Assembly (NCBI RefSeq): GCF_020889685.1
Contig: NZ_JACMYO010000025.1
Location: 1-60,651 of the forward strand
DNA length: 60,651 nt
Reading direction: 5' to 3'
Source: Bradyrhizobium oropedii
Lineage (GTDB): Bacteria > Pseudomonadota > Alphaproteobacteria > Rhizobiales > Xanthobacteraceae
The stretch's first letter is position 1. Every line of letters begins with the position of its first letter. Below are positions 1 to 8,489 of the stretch, in pieces. Below the pieces are notes generated by a model, which worked only from the letters and a program-made list of their open reading frames with translations, had not been told where the DNA came from and made no database searches. The position numbers were made by a program, and so were the translations under genes.

Positions 1-439
1 CCCGCGCGGCCAGCCGCGCCGCCAGCACATCCGGCGGCGCCGTGACCGACACCACGATGGCGTTGGCATAATTGCGTCGCGCTGCCGCGATCACGGTGCG
101 CGAGACATTCGCGATCACGGTGCGGCCGGCGCGGATCTCGTCGTTGATCGCCCGCGACAGCGCGTAGCGATGACCATGCGCTTCCCAGTGCATGGCATAG
201 TCGCCGCCGGCCGCCGCGTGCTGGAAGGTCTCCGCGCTGACCTCTTCATTGTCCTCCGACGTCGAGGCCTGGCGGGTAATCAGGCGGCGGGGAAACACGA
301 CGTCGCGGTCATCGGCACAGGCCGCTTTCGCCAGCCCCAGCAGCGTATCCTTGCCGGCGCCGCTCGGGCCGACCACCAGGATCAACCGGCCGGGACCGAT
401 CGCAGCGCGCTGCCCGGCGATGACGGGCGCCTCGGTCAC
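1..439 (-). CDS. phnN: PhnN, ribose 1,5-bisphosphate phosphokinase (partial, 3' end off window)
   Basis: It phosphorylates ribose 1,5-bisphosphate to PRPP, the last step that returns the ribose unit from C-P lyase catabolism to metabolism. The visible 146 codons carry a P-loop, GPSGAGKD, at residues 24-31, typical of the guanylate-kinase-like PhnN family. The gene runs out of the window at its 3' end; the family is usually near 185 aa, so about 40 residues are missing. I chose the GTG at 439 because it overlaps the phnM stop as GTGA, the coupling seen elsewhere in this operon. It is the eighth gene of phnGHIJKLMN. Confidence 0.93.
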   Translation of the reverse strand, partial: MTEAPVIAGQRAAIGPGRLILVVGPSGAGKDTLLGLAKAACADDRDVVFPRRLITRQASTSEDNEEVSAETFQHAAAGGDYAMHWEAHGHRYALSRAINDEIRAGRTVIANVSRTVIAAARRNYANAIVVSVTAPPDVLAARLAAR

Positions 440-1590
440 GCGACCCTCCCCCCTTCGCGCCAGACGCTGCGCACGACAGGCAGGTCGCGCGCGACGTGCA
501 CGCGGATCAGATCGGCGCGCCGGCCGACCGCGATCTCGCCGCGATCCGACAGACCGACCGCTTCGGCCGGCGTCTTGGTCACGGTGCGGACGGCGGAAGC
601 AAGATCGATCGCCGGCACATGCCGCGGCAATTGCAGCGCCGCCATCAACAGGCTCGACGGGATGTAGTCCGACGACAAGATGTCCAGCATGCCCTCATTG
701 GCGAGATCGACGGCCGCGATATTGCCGGAGTGCGAGCCGCCGCGCACCACGTTCGGCGCCCCCATCAGGATCTCGATGCCGGCCGCGTGCAACCCGCGCG
801 CGGCTTCCATCGTGGTCGGGAATTCCGCGACCGCGACCTTGTCGTTGATGGCGTCGACCACGTTTTCCTCGGTGGTGTCGTCGTGGCTCGCCAGCGGTAT
901 CTTGTACTCATGTGCCAGCGCGACGATCGCACGCATGTTGGGTACGGCATATTCCTTCTGATAGGCGAAGCGCCGGGCGAACAGCACGTCGAGCTGGGCG
1001 TCGTTCATGCCGCCGCCCTTGCCGCGGTAATAGTCGCGCAGCTTGACCTCGTCGCGGAACTGACGCTGACCCGGCGTATGGTCCATCAGCGACATCAGCC
1101 GCACGTCCGGCCGGTCGATCAGCTCCTTGGCTTCGGCGACGACATCAGGCATCGGCACCTCGCAGCGCAGATGCAGGAAGTGATCGGCGCGCAGCAGGTT
1201 CTCCTCGCGCGCCGCCGAGATCGCCGCCGCCAATACGCCCGCACGGCCGTCGACATCCTCGGCGCCGTCCTCGCGCCAGACCCGCAGCGAGTCCAGCACG
1301 GTGGTGATGCCTGAAGTGGCGAGCTGCCCGTCATAGGAGATCACGGCCGCGACCGGATTCCAGAATACCTTCGGCCGCGGCACGTAGTGCATCTCGAGAT
1401 GGTCGGTGTGCAGCTCGATCAGCCCGGGCATCAGCAGATCGCCGCCGGCGTCCTCGGCGGCCCCGGGCGCCCTGCCCTCGCCGAACTCGGCGATCTTGCC
1501 GTCGGATATCGCGACCCAGCCCTGCTCGATCACGCGATCGGCGAGGACCAGCCGGGCGTTGCCGATGATGGTGTCTTGCTTGGCAGTCAT
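436..1590 (-). CDS. phnM: PhnM, ribose 1-methylphosphonate 5-triphosphate diphosphatase
   Basis: A 384-aa protein of the amidohydrolase fold. PhnM removes pyrophosphate from ribose 1-alkylphosphonate 5-triphosphate to give the substrate of the C-P lyase PhnJ. The metal-binding HTDH sits at residues 61-64, and later SHDDTT and GAPNVVRGGSHSG motifs are present. Length matches the family (about 378 aa). It follows phnL by 13 bp and overlaps phnN by 4 bp. A second phnM-like gene lies at 17238-18409; this copy is intact and in the core operon, so it is probably the functional one. Confidence 0.96.
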   Translation of the reverse strand: MTAKQDTIIGNARLVLADRVIEQGWVAISDGKIAEFGEGRAPGAAEDAGGDLLMPGLIELHTDHLEMHYVPRPKVFWNPVAAVISYDGQLATSGITTVLDSLRVWREDGAEDVDGRAGVLAAAISAAREENLLRADHFLHLRCEVPMPDVVAEAKELIDRPDVRLMSLMDHTPGQRQFRDEVKLRDYYRGKGGGMNDAQLDVLFARRFAYQKEYAVPNMRAIVALAHEYKIPLASHDDTTEENVVDAINDKVAVAEFPTTMEAARGLHAAGIEILMGAPNVVRGGSHSGNIAAVDLANEGMLDILSSDYIPSSLLMAALQLPRHVPAIDLASAVRTVTKTPAEAVGLSDRGEIAVGRRADLIRVHVARDLPVVRSVWREGGRVA

Positions 1591-1603
1591 TTCAAACGGT
1601 CCT

Positions 1604-2314
1604 TCAGGCAGCAGCGGCGAACGAGGTCACGTCAACGATCCGGTCGGCAATCAAATGACGGATTTCGTCGTCATGGACAATGGCGACCATCGCGACGCCC
1701 TTGGTCTTTTTCTCCGCAATCAATTCGACCACCACTGCGCGATTCGCCGCATCGAGCGAAGCGGTCGGCTCGTCCAGCAGCAGGATCGGCAGGTCCGAGA
1801 TGAAGCCGCGCGCGATGTTGACCCGCTGCTGCTCGCCGCCGGAGAAGGTCGAGGGCGGCAGGGTCCACAGCCGCTCCGGGATGTTGAGCCGGCGCAGCAG
1901 GCGGCCGGCGCGTTCGCGGGCCTCCTCGCGCGTCACGCCGTTGACGATCAAGGGCTCGGCGACGACGTCGATGGTCGCCACCCGCGGCACCGCGCGCAGG
2001 AACTGGCTGACATAGCCGATGGTCGAGCGGCGGATGCTCAGTACCTGGCGCGGCTCGGCAGTTGCGAGGTCGATCACCTTGCCCTGATGGCGGATGCCGA
2101 TCCGGCCGCTGTCGCAACGGTAATTGCCGAAGATCATCTTCAGGATCGAGGATTTGCCGGCGCCCGATGGGCCCGACAGCACCACACACTCACCCGGGTC
2201 GGCGTGGAACGAGACGCCGCGCACCACGGGCAGCTCGACGCCACCCTGCAGATGCATCGTGAAGGTCTTCTCGGCATTGGCAAGTTCGATCATCGCGGTC
2301 ATTGGCAAGCTCAT
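1604..2314 (-). CDS. phnL: PhnL, ABC-type ATPase subunit of the C-P lyase system
   Basis: A 236-aa ABC ATPase. Walker A is GPSGAGKS (residues 48-55), the signature SGGEQQR is near 158-164, and Walker B ILLLDEP is near 177-183. PhnL is known to associate with the C-P lyase core rather than with membrane permeases, which fits its position between phnK and phnM. The ATG at 2314 overlaps the phnK stop as ATGA. An ATG at 2293 (MIEL) is a possible alternative start. Confidence 0.95.
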   Translation of the reverse strand: MSLPMTAMIELANAEKTFTMHLQGGVELPVVRGVSFHADPGECVVLSGPSGAGKSSILKMIFGNYRCDSGRIGIRHQGKVIDLATAEPRQVLSIRRSTIGYVSQFLRAVPRVATIDVVAEPLIVNGVTREEARERAGRLLRRLNIPERLWTLPPSTFSGGEQQRVNIARGFISDLPILLLDEPTASLDAANRAVVVELIAEKKTKGVAMVAIVHDDEIRHLIADRIVDVTSFAAAA

Positions 2315-3108
2315 GGCGGCAGAATCGAGGAAACGAGCAGCTGGGTGTAGGGCTCGCGGGGATCGTCGAGCACCTGGTCGGTGAGGCCGGTCTCGATGAC
2401 GCGGCCGCCCTTCATCACCATCACGCGATGCGAGAGCAGGCGCGCGACGGCAAGGTCGTGGGTCACGACGATGGCGGCAAGGCCGAGCTCGCTGACGAGA
2501 TTGCGCATCAGGTCGAGCAGGCGCGCCTGCACCGAGACGTCGAGGCCGCCGGTCGGCTCATCCATGAACACCAGCCGCGGCTCGGTGACGAGGTTGCGCG
2601 CGATCTGCAGCCGCTGCCGCATGCCGCCGGAATAGGTCTTCGGTGCGTCGTCGATGCGGCCGACATCGATCTCGACCCGCTCGAGCCAGGTCGATGCGAT
2701 GTCGCGGATACGGCCGTAGTGGTTCCAGCCGACAGCCATCAACCGCTCGCCGACATTGGCGCCGGCCGAGACGCCCATGCGCAGGCCTTGCGCCGGGTCC
2801 TGATGCACAAAGCCCCAGTCGGTGCGAAACAGGAAGCGCCGCTCGGCTTCGCCGAGCTCGGCGAGATCGCGCAGCACGCCGTCGCGCATTCGGTAGGCCA
2901 CATGCCCCGCGCTCGGCGCGAGCTGCGCCGAGAGCAGTTGCAGCAAGGTCGACTTGCCCGAACCGGATTCTCCGACGATCGCCAGCACCTCGCCGGGATA
3001 GAGCGCGAACGAGACGTCGCGGCAGGCTGCGAGGCGGCCGTAGTTCTTGGCAAGCCCTTCGGCCACCAGCAGCGGCTGAGCGTTGTCGAGGCTGGAGAGC
3101 TCAGACAT
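2311..3108 (-). CDS. phnK: PhnK, ABC-type ATPase subunit of the C-P lyase complex
   Basis: A 265-aa ABC ATPase with Walker A GESGSGKS (residues 46-53), signature YSGGMRQR and Walker B LVFMDEP. PhnK binds the PhnGHIJ core complex. The frame is open further upstream, but ATG 3108 (MSELSSLDN) gives the usual family length (about 252 aa) and overlaps the end of phnJ by 8 bp. It overlaps phnL by 4 bp, so translation of the two is probably coupled. Confidence 0.95.
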   Translation of the reverse strand: MSELSSLDNAQPLLVAEGLAKNYGRLAACRDVSFALYPGEVLAIVGESGSGKSTLLQLLSAQLAPSAGHVAYRMRDGVLRDLAELGEAERRFLFRTDWGFVHQDPAQGLRMGVSAGANVGERLMAVGWNHYGRIRDIASTWLERVEIDVGRIDDAPKTYSGGMRQRLQIARNLVTEPRLVFMDEPTGGLDVSVQARLLDLMRNLVSELGLAAIVVTHDLAVARLLSHRVMVMKGGRVIETGLTDQVLDDPREPYTQLLVSSILPP

Positions 3109-3985
3109 GCGCCTTCTCCTTGTGCGGCGCTGCGCTCTCGGTGCCGTGATGGCCGGCCGCCTGGCGCTGCTCGCAGAAGTCGGTATCGGAGCAGACGAAC
3201 ATCCGCCCGCCTTTGTCGTCAGTGACGATCTCGTCGAGATAGGAATCATCGGCGCCGCACAACGCGCAAGGCGCGTTGAAGCGGTAGCGCGTGAACGGGT
3301 GATCCTCGAAATCCAGTGAGACCACCGTGGTGTAGGGCGGGATCGCGTAGATGCGCTTCTCACGGCCGGCGCCGAACAGCTGCAACGCCGCGCAATTGTC
3401 CATCTTCGGATTGTCGAATTTCGGTGTCGGCGACGGATCCATCACGTAGCGCGCGTTCACCTTCACCGGATAGGCGTAGGCGGTCGCGATGTGGCCGAAG
3501 CGCGCGATGTCCTCATAGAGCTTGACATGCATCAGGCCGTATTCGGCTAGCGCGTGCATGCGCCGGGTCTCGGTCTCGCGCGGCTCCAGGAAGCGCAGCG
3601 GCTCGGGGATCGGCACCTGATAGACCAGCACCTGCCCGGCATGCAGCGACGCCTCGGGAATGCGGTGACGGGTCTGGATCACGGTCGCGTCCGTGGTCGA
3701 GGTCGTGGTCGCGACACCCGCGGTCTTGCCGAAGAATTTGCGGATCGAGATCGCGTTGGTGGTGTCGTCCGAACCCTGGTCGATCACCTTCAGCACGTCG
3801 TCGGGACCGAGGATCGCCGCCGTCACCTGCACGCCGCCGGTGCCCCAGCCATAGGGCATCGGCATCTCGCGGCTCGCGAACGGCACCTGATAGCCGGGAA
3901 TTGCGATCGCCTTCAGGATCGCGCGCCGGATCATGCGCTTGGTCTGCTCGTCGAGATAAGCAAAGTTGTACGTCGGCGCGTTCAT
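3101..3985 (-). CDS. phnJ: PhnJ, radical-SAM carbon-phosphorus lyase
   Basis: The 294-aa catalytic subunit that cleaves the C-P bond of ribose 1-methylphosphonate 5-phosphate by radical SAM chemistry. The PhnJ cysteine pattern CX2CX21CX5C is complete (C240, C243, C265, C271), and the GY at residues 31-32 matches the known glycyl-radical glycine region. I placed the start at ATG 3985 (MNAPTYNF), which overlaps the phnI stop as ATGA; upstream in-frame sequence is phnI read in another frame. All diagnostic residues are present, so the lyase should be functional. Confidence 0.97.
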   Translation of the reverse strand: MNAPTYNFAYLDEQTKRMIRRAILKAIAIPGYQVPFASREMPMPYGWGTGGVQVTAAILGPDDVLKVIDQGSDDTTNAISIRKFFGKTAGVATTTSTTDATVIQTRHRIPEASLHAGQVLVYQVPIPEPLRFLEPRETETRRMHALAEYGLMHVKLYEDIARFGHIATAYAYPVKVNARYVMDPSPTPKFDNPKMDNCAALQLFGAGREKRIYAIPPYTTVVSLDFEDHPFTRYRFNAPCALCGADDSYLDEIVTDDKGGRMFVCSDTDFCEQRQAAGHHGTESAAPHKEKAHV

Positions 3986-5085
3986 TCCGCGGCCTCCTGC
4001 AGTTCGACCGCCTGATTGGCTTCCGCGAATTCCTGCCGCAGCTTGCGGAGCAGGCCGAGCTCGGACTGGAAGTCGACGTAATGCGGCAGCTTGAGATGCT
4101 CGACGAAGCCGGTCGACTGCACATTGTCGGAGTGCGACATCACGAACTCCTCGTCCTGCGCCGGCGCTCCCACCTCCTCGCCAAGCTCGCCCGCACGCAG
4201 CGCGCGGTCGACCAGCGCCATCGACATGGTCTTGCGCTCGCTCTGGCCGAAGGCCAGGCCATAGCCGCGGGTGAAACATGGCGCTTCGGTGGTCGAGCCC
4301 TTGAACTGGTTGACCATCTGGCACTCGGTCAGTTCGATCGAGCCGAGCGGCACGGCGAAGCCGACGTCCTCGGCGAACAACTCGACCTCGACCTCGCCGA
4401 AGCGGATCTCGCCGGCGAAGGGATGGTTGCGGCCATAGCCGCGCTGCGTCGAATAGCCGAGTGCGAGCAGGAAGCCCTCATCGCCGCGCGCAAGATTTTG
4501 CAGCCGCAGATCGCGATCGGCCGGGAAGCTCAGCGGCTCGCGCGTGAGGTCGCCGACCGGCGCGTCGCTATCTGCCTGCGGCGATGATTCGATCAGGCCA
4601 TCGCGACCGAGAATGTCGGTGACCCGCGGCGTTGCCGCCTGCGAGGCTTCCGCGGTCTCCGGCTGCTCCGGCACGAAGCCTTCCGCGAGCTGCGGATCGA
4701 GCAGGCGATGGGTGTAGTCGAAGGTCGGCCCCAGGATCTGGCCGCCCGGAACGTCCTTGAAGGTCGAGGAGATCCGCCGCCGCACCTGCATCTCGCCGGT
4801 GTTGACCGGCTCGGTGGCGCCCAACCGCGGCAGCGTGGCGCGGAAGGCGCGAACCAGGAAGATCGCCTCGATCATGTCGCCGCGCGCCTGCTTGATCGCG
4901 AGCGCCGCAAGCTCGCGGTCGTAGAGCGAGCCTTCGGTCATCACGCGATCGACGCCGAGCGCGAGCTGCCCGGAGATCTGCGCCAGCGTCACCTCGGGCA
5001 CATCGCGATCGCCGCGCCGCTCATGCGCGAGCAGACGATGGGCGTTCTCGATGGCGCGCTCGCCTCCCTTGACGGCTACATACAT
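3982..5085 (-). CDS. phnI: PhnI, C-P lyase core / nucleosidase subunit
   Basis: The 367-aa PhnI subunit. With PhnG, PhnH and PhnL it transfers a phosphonate to the ribose of ATP and releases adenine. Length is normal (about 354 aa in E. coli) and the sequence is collinear over its whole length. Three bases separate it from phnH and it overlaps phnJ by 4 bp. Confidence 0.96.
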   Translation of the reverse strand: MYVAVKGGERAIENAHRLLAHERRGDRDVPEVTLAQISGQLALGVDRVMTEGSLYDRELAALAIKQARGDMIEAIFLVRAFRATLPRLGATEPVNTGEMQVRRRISSTFKDVPGGQILGPTFDYTHRLLDPQLAEGFVPEQPETAEASQAATPRVTDILGRDGLIESSPQADSDAPVGDLTREPLSFPADRDLRLQNLARGDEGFLLALGYSTQRGYGRNHPFAGEIRFGEVEVELFAEDVGFAVPLGSIELTECQMVNQFKGSTTEAPCFTRGYGLAFGQSERKTMSMALVDRALRAGELGEEVGAPAQDEEFVMSHSDNVQSTGFVEHLKLPHYVDFQSELGLLRKLRQEFAEANQAVELQEAAE

Positions 5086-5088
5086 CGC

Positions 5089-5697
5089 TCACACTCCGCT
5101 TGCGATCAGCCGCGTGGTGCGCGGGATCGCGACAATGCTGTCGTCATGGACCAGCACGACATCGATGCCGCGCGGAAACAACCCCTCGTTGATCGACAGC
5201 CGCTGGAACAGATCGCGCGGCTTGATCATCGCCTGCAACACCGCGCGGCCGTCGATGCCGGGCCCCTTCAGCTCGAAGGCCGGGCCCTGCGTCAGGCTGT
5301 CGACCTGCAGGATCAGCGTGGTCGACCTATCAGGATATTCGCCGCTGCCGAACGCGAAGCGTTCCAGCGCGGGCAGGTTCGCCGCATCGCCGATCAGCGC
5401 GAAGCTTGCGATCGAGGGATCCGCAACCACCGGCGCGCTGGCGTGAAACTTCAGCCAGCGGGCGACGTCCGGCGTCGTCGACATCGCACCGTCGAGCCAG
5501 ATCGGCGTGTCGTGATCGAACAGGGTCAGCGCGATCGCGGCCGCGCCGCGCATCATGCCGGCGGGTGTTCCGACATCAGCGGCGACGCGCTGCACGCTGC
5601 CCGGGCGCGCCATCGCATCCATCACTGACCGGAAGGTGGATTGCGCCGACAGCACCTTATCGGCAAAGCCCGCGGGCATTTCGGCAATCGTCGTCAT
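5089..5697 (-). CDS. phnH: PhnH, C-P lyase core subunit
   Basis: A 202-aa PhnH, a structural subunit of the PhnGHIJ complex that is needed for ribose 1-phosphonate triphosphate formation. The reading frame opens upstream into phnG, but ATG 5697 (MTTIAEMP) gives the family length (about 194 aa) and sits 4 bp after the phnG stop. The body of the protein (residues about 10-195) matches PhnH throughout. Confidence 0.95.
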   Translation of the reverse strand: MTTIAEMPAGFADKVLSAQSTFRSVMDAMARPGSVQRVAADVGTPAGMMRGAAAIALTLFDHDTPIWLDGAMSTTPDVARWLKFHASAPVVADPSIASFALIGDAANLPALERFAFGSGEYPDRSTTLILQVDSLTQGPAFELKGPGIDGRAVLQAMIKPRDLFQRLSINEGLFPRGIDVVLVHDDSIVAIPRTTRLIASGV

Positions 5698-5701
5698 TGC
5701 A

Positions 5702-6163
5702 TCATCCCTCACCGCGCACCATCGTGTAGAAATCAACCCGCGTCGCCGCGGTCTCCGCGGCCTTGCGGGCGCGCTCGGCATTCATGGCGACACGCAGCGG
5801 TGCGATCACCTTGGCTTCCACCTCGCCGGACAATTCCGCCGACTGCACCATCGCGTCGCATAGCGCGATCATCTGCGCCTTCTCCGCATCGCGGCCGAGC
5901 GTGTAGCCGAAGCCGACCTCGCCGGTCGCAAGCCGCACCGCCGCGCGCGATACCGTCGCCTCGCCGAGATTGAACGGCGCGCCGTCGCCGCCGATCCGCC
6001 CGCGCATCATCACGAGGCCGTTCTCCGGCTCGCGCAGGTTCTCATGGCTGGGCAGGGTGATCGCCGCGAGCCGGCCTGCGATGTCGGCAGTGGCGGAGTG
6101 CACCAGCACCGTCATCGCGGCCTTGCGCTGGGCCTGTTTGCTGTTTGGTCCGGTCGAATTCAT
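5702..6163 (-). CDS. phnG: PhnG, C-P lyase core subunit, first gene of the operon
   Basis: A 153-aa PhnG subunit, normal length. A TTG six bases upstream is in frame, but ATG 6163 (MNSTGPN) has a GAAGG ribosome-binding site at the right distance, so I prefer it. The promoter lies in the 115-bp gap to phnF and holds a PhnF-type operator and a Pho box. The whole phnGHIJKLMN run has gaps or overlaps of 13 bp or less, so it is one transcript. Confidence 0.95.
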   Translation of the reverse strand: MNSTGPNSKQAQRKAAMTVLVHSATADIAGRLAAITLPSHENLREPENGLVMMRGRIGGDGAPFNLGEATVSRAAVRLATGEVGFGYTLGRDAEKAQMIALCDAMVQSAELSGEVEAKVIAPLRVAMNAERARKAAETAATRVDFYTMVRGEG

Positions 6164-6189
6164 CGGCAACCTTCGGGCAACCTTGCTTG

Positions 6190-6223
6190 TATCAAGTTGT
6201 CTATGATACTAGACAACTTGATA
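6190..6223. promoter_or_regulatory. PhnF-type operator, perfect inverted repeat
   Basis: Two perfect 14-bp arms (TATCAAGTTGTCTA and its complement) flank a 6-bp spacer. It lies between divergent phnG and phnF, as expected for a GntR/HutC regulator that represses its neighbour and itself. On the minus strand the outer arm contains TATCAA, a candidate -10 element placed 10 bp after the Pho box, so bound PhnF would block RNA polymerase. PhnF binding is inferred from position and symmetry. Confidence 0.8.
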
Positions 6224-6233
6224 GCGGAGCGCC

Positions 6234-6251
6234 ATGACTGTTTCGTGACAA
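6234..6251 (-). promoter_or_regulatory. Pho box for the phnG operon
   Basis: The minus strand reads TTGTCACGAAACAGTCAT, two 7-bp half-sites separated by 4 bp, close to the PhoB consensus CTGTCAT-N4-CTGTCAT. It faces phnG and ends 70 bp before its start codon. A PhoB-activated promoter lacks a -35 and has its -10 about 10 bp after the box; TATCAA lies exactly there, inside the PhnF operator. Confidence 0.72.
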
Positions 6252-6278
6252 ACCAAAGATTTCTGGTATCACCGCGCG

Positions 6279-7004
6279 ATGAGCATGCAGGAAAGTTCCG
6301 GCGTCGCCTTGTGGCGGCAGGTCGCTGACGGCATCGAGCGCGGCATCGCTGACGGCCGCTTTGCTGCGGGCGAAAAGCTGCCCGGCGAGATGGAGATCGC
6401 CGAGACTTACCGGGTCAATCGCCACACCGTGCGGCGGGCGCTCGCAGCATTGGCCGAGCGCGGCCTGGTGCGCGCCGAGCGCGGCAGCGGCACCTATGTC
6501 GAAGCCCAGCGCCTCGCCTATCCCTTGCGCTCGCGCACGCGATTCTCGGAGATTGTCGGCGCCGGCGGCCACGAGCCACGCGGCCAATTGATCGAGGCCG
6601 GCGAGGATATTGCCAACCGCGAGATCGCACGTGAGTTGTGCCTGAAGATCGGTGCGCCGCTGATCCGGATCGAAGCGGTGCGCCTTGCCGACCGGACGCC
6701 GATCTGCGTCTCGACCACATGGCTATCGGCCGAGCGATTTCCCGATGCCGGCAACGTGTTCGCCAACGTCCATTCGATGACGAAGCTGCTCGGCCATTAC
6801 GGCGTGAAGGATTACCACCGCGCCTCGACCCGGATCACGGCAGCGATCGCCGACGCCACCGACGCCGCGCGGCTCGACCTGTCGCTGGGACGGCCGGTGC
6901 TGGTGGTCGACGCAACCGACGTCGACATGCTGGACCAGCCGCTGGTGACCAAGCGCTCGCGCTTCGCCGCCGAGCGCGTGGAGTTTCTGGTCGAGAACGG
7001 CTGA
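6279..7004 (+). CDS. phnF: PhnF, GntR/HutC-family transcriptional regulator
   Basis: A 241-aa regulator. The N-terminal winged helix-turn-helix of the GntR family is at about residues 8-75 (LPGEMEIAETYRVNRHTVRRAL), followed by a UTRA ligand-binding domain to the C-terminus. It is divergent from phnG, the usual place for phnF. In characterised relatives PhnF is a repressor released under phosphate or phosphonate conditions; that role here is inferred from family and operator. Confidence 0.93.
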   Translation: MSMQESSGVALWRQVADGIERGIADGRFAAGEKLPGEMEIAETYRVNRHTVRRALAALAERGLVRAERGSGTYVEAQRLAYPLRSRTRFSEIVGAGGHEPRGQLIEAGEDIANREIARELCLKIGAPLIRIEAVRLADRTPICVSTTWLSAERFPDAGNVFANVHSMTKLLGHYGVKDYHRASTRITAAIADATDAARLDLSLGRPVLVVDATDVDMLDQPLVTKRSRFAAERVEFLVENG

Positions 7005-7030
7005 CGAGGCGGCGCCCCGGCACGCGCCAA

Positions 7031-8485
7031 CTAGAAGGATCCGAGCACCGAGCCCAAAGCGATCACGACAACCAAAGCGATGATCGGCCCAACGATATTG
7101 GCTATCACCATGTCGAAGTAGCTCTTGCGATGGGTCGAGCCGCACACTGCGAGCAGTGTCACGACGGCGCCGTTGTGCGGCAGACTGTCGAGGGTACCGG
7201 AGCCGATCACGGCAATGCGGTGCATGAGCGCCGGATCGACGTGGGCCGTCTGCGCAATCTGCAGGTACGTGTCGCCAAGGGCATCGAGCGCAATGGTCAA
7301 TCCACCAGAGGCCGAGCCGGTCAAAGCGGCAAGCAGATTAGTCGCGATGGCGAGAGAAACGAGCGGACCGCCGGAGATCGACAGCACCCAATCGCGCACT
7401 GACGCAAAGGCCGGCAGCGCAGCGACGACGGCTCCAAAGCCGACCAGGCTGGCGACGCTGAAGATGGGAAGCACCGAGGCGTTTGCGCCGGCATCCATGC
7501 TCGCCCTTAGATCCGTCAGACGGGCTCGATTGAGCGCGATGAGCGTCGCCGTGGCGGCGGCGAGAGCGACCGCGACCGACCACACCCCGGCAACGCCGGC
7601 AAGGGACGTCCCGCCCCAGCGCTCCTGCGCGAGGAACGAGAAATCGACGCGCGGCAGGATCAGAAGCGACATCAGCAGGTTCATACCCACGACCACGAGG
7701 AGCGGGATGATCGCCGTGCCGATCGGCGGCGGCACATCGCCGCGCTTGCCATGGGCTATTTCGGCCGGGTCGAACTCGTGGGACGATGTGGCGCGCTCGC
7801 GAATGAATTGATCGTCGGCGACCGCTCTCGTCCCGAGCTCTGCGTCACCGCCGAAGCCTTCACCGAACTTGCGCGCCGCTCGCTCGGCGCGGCTGAGCCA
7901 CCAGAGCCCGAATGCGAGCATGATCGCCGAAGCGACGATTCCCAGTCCGGGCGCTGCAAACGGAGTGGTTCCGAAGAACGGCATCGGGATCGAATTTTGA
8001 ATCGCGGGCGTTCCGGGCATTGCCGACATCGTGAATGTGGAGGTGCCCAGAGCGATGGTGGCCGGCATCAGCCGATGCGGGATGTTGGCGACGCGAAACA
8101 TTTCCCGCGCCATCGGCGCCAAAACGAAAAAGGCGACGAAAAGGCTTACCCCGCCATAGGTGACGAGCGCGCCTGCAAGCACGACAGCAAGGATCGCGCG
8201 ATGCTGTCCGAGCTTGATGCTCATGAAATGGGCGATGGCGTGGACTGACCCGCTGTCGTCCATGAGCTTCCCGAACAGCGCACCGAGCAGAAATATCGGA
8301 AAGAACTGCGCGATGAACTGCGCAGCGCCACTCATGAAAGTCTGTGTCCAATGGGCGAGCAAGGGCTCGCCGGCGAAAGCCGCAGCGACGATCGCGACAG
8401 CCGGCGCCAGGAGGAGCACGCTCCATCCGCGGAACGAGAGCCAGATCAGCAGGCCAAGGGCAACCAGGATTCCGACGAGGCCCAT
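7031..8485 (-). CDS. GntP-family permease
   Basis: A 484-aa membrane protein with about 12 hydrophobic segments, full length for the GntP family (gluconate, hydroxybutyrate and other organic acids). Conserved family stretches include GALFGKLMDDSGSV and ALTGSASGGLTIAL. It starts 4 bp after the patatin gene, so the two are co-transcribed. GntP permeases next to a patatin-like hydrolase are common in Rhizobiales, often with 3-hydroxybutyrate metabolism, but no dehydrogenase is in this window, so the substrate is unknown. Confidence 0.88.
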   Translation of the reverse strand: MGLVGILVALGLLIWLSFRGWSVLLLAPAVAIVAAAFAGEPLLAHWTQTFMSGAAQFIAQFFPIFLLGALFGKLMDDSGSVHAIAHFMSIKLGQHRAILAVVLAGALVTYGGVSLFVAFFVLAPMAREMFRVANIPHRLMPATIALGTSTFTMSAMPGTPAIQNSIPMPFFGTTPFAAPGLGIVASAIMLAFGLWWLSRAERAARKFGEGFGGDAELGTRAVADDQFIRERATSSHEFDPAEIAHGKRGDVPPPIGTAIIPLLVVVGMNLLMSLLILPRVDFSFLAQERWGGTSLAGVAGVWSVAVALAAATATLIALNRARLTDLRASMDAGANASVLPIFSVASLVGFGAVVAALPAFASVRDWVLSISGGPLVSLAIATNLLAALTGSASGGLTIALDALGDTYLQIAQTAHVDPALMHRIAVIGSGTLDSLPHNGAVVTLLAVCGSTHRKSYFDMVIANIVGPIIALVVVIALGSVLGSF

Positions 8486-8489
8486 GGCG

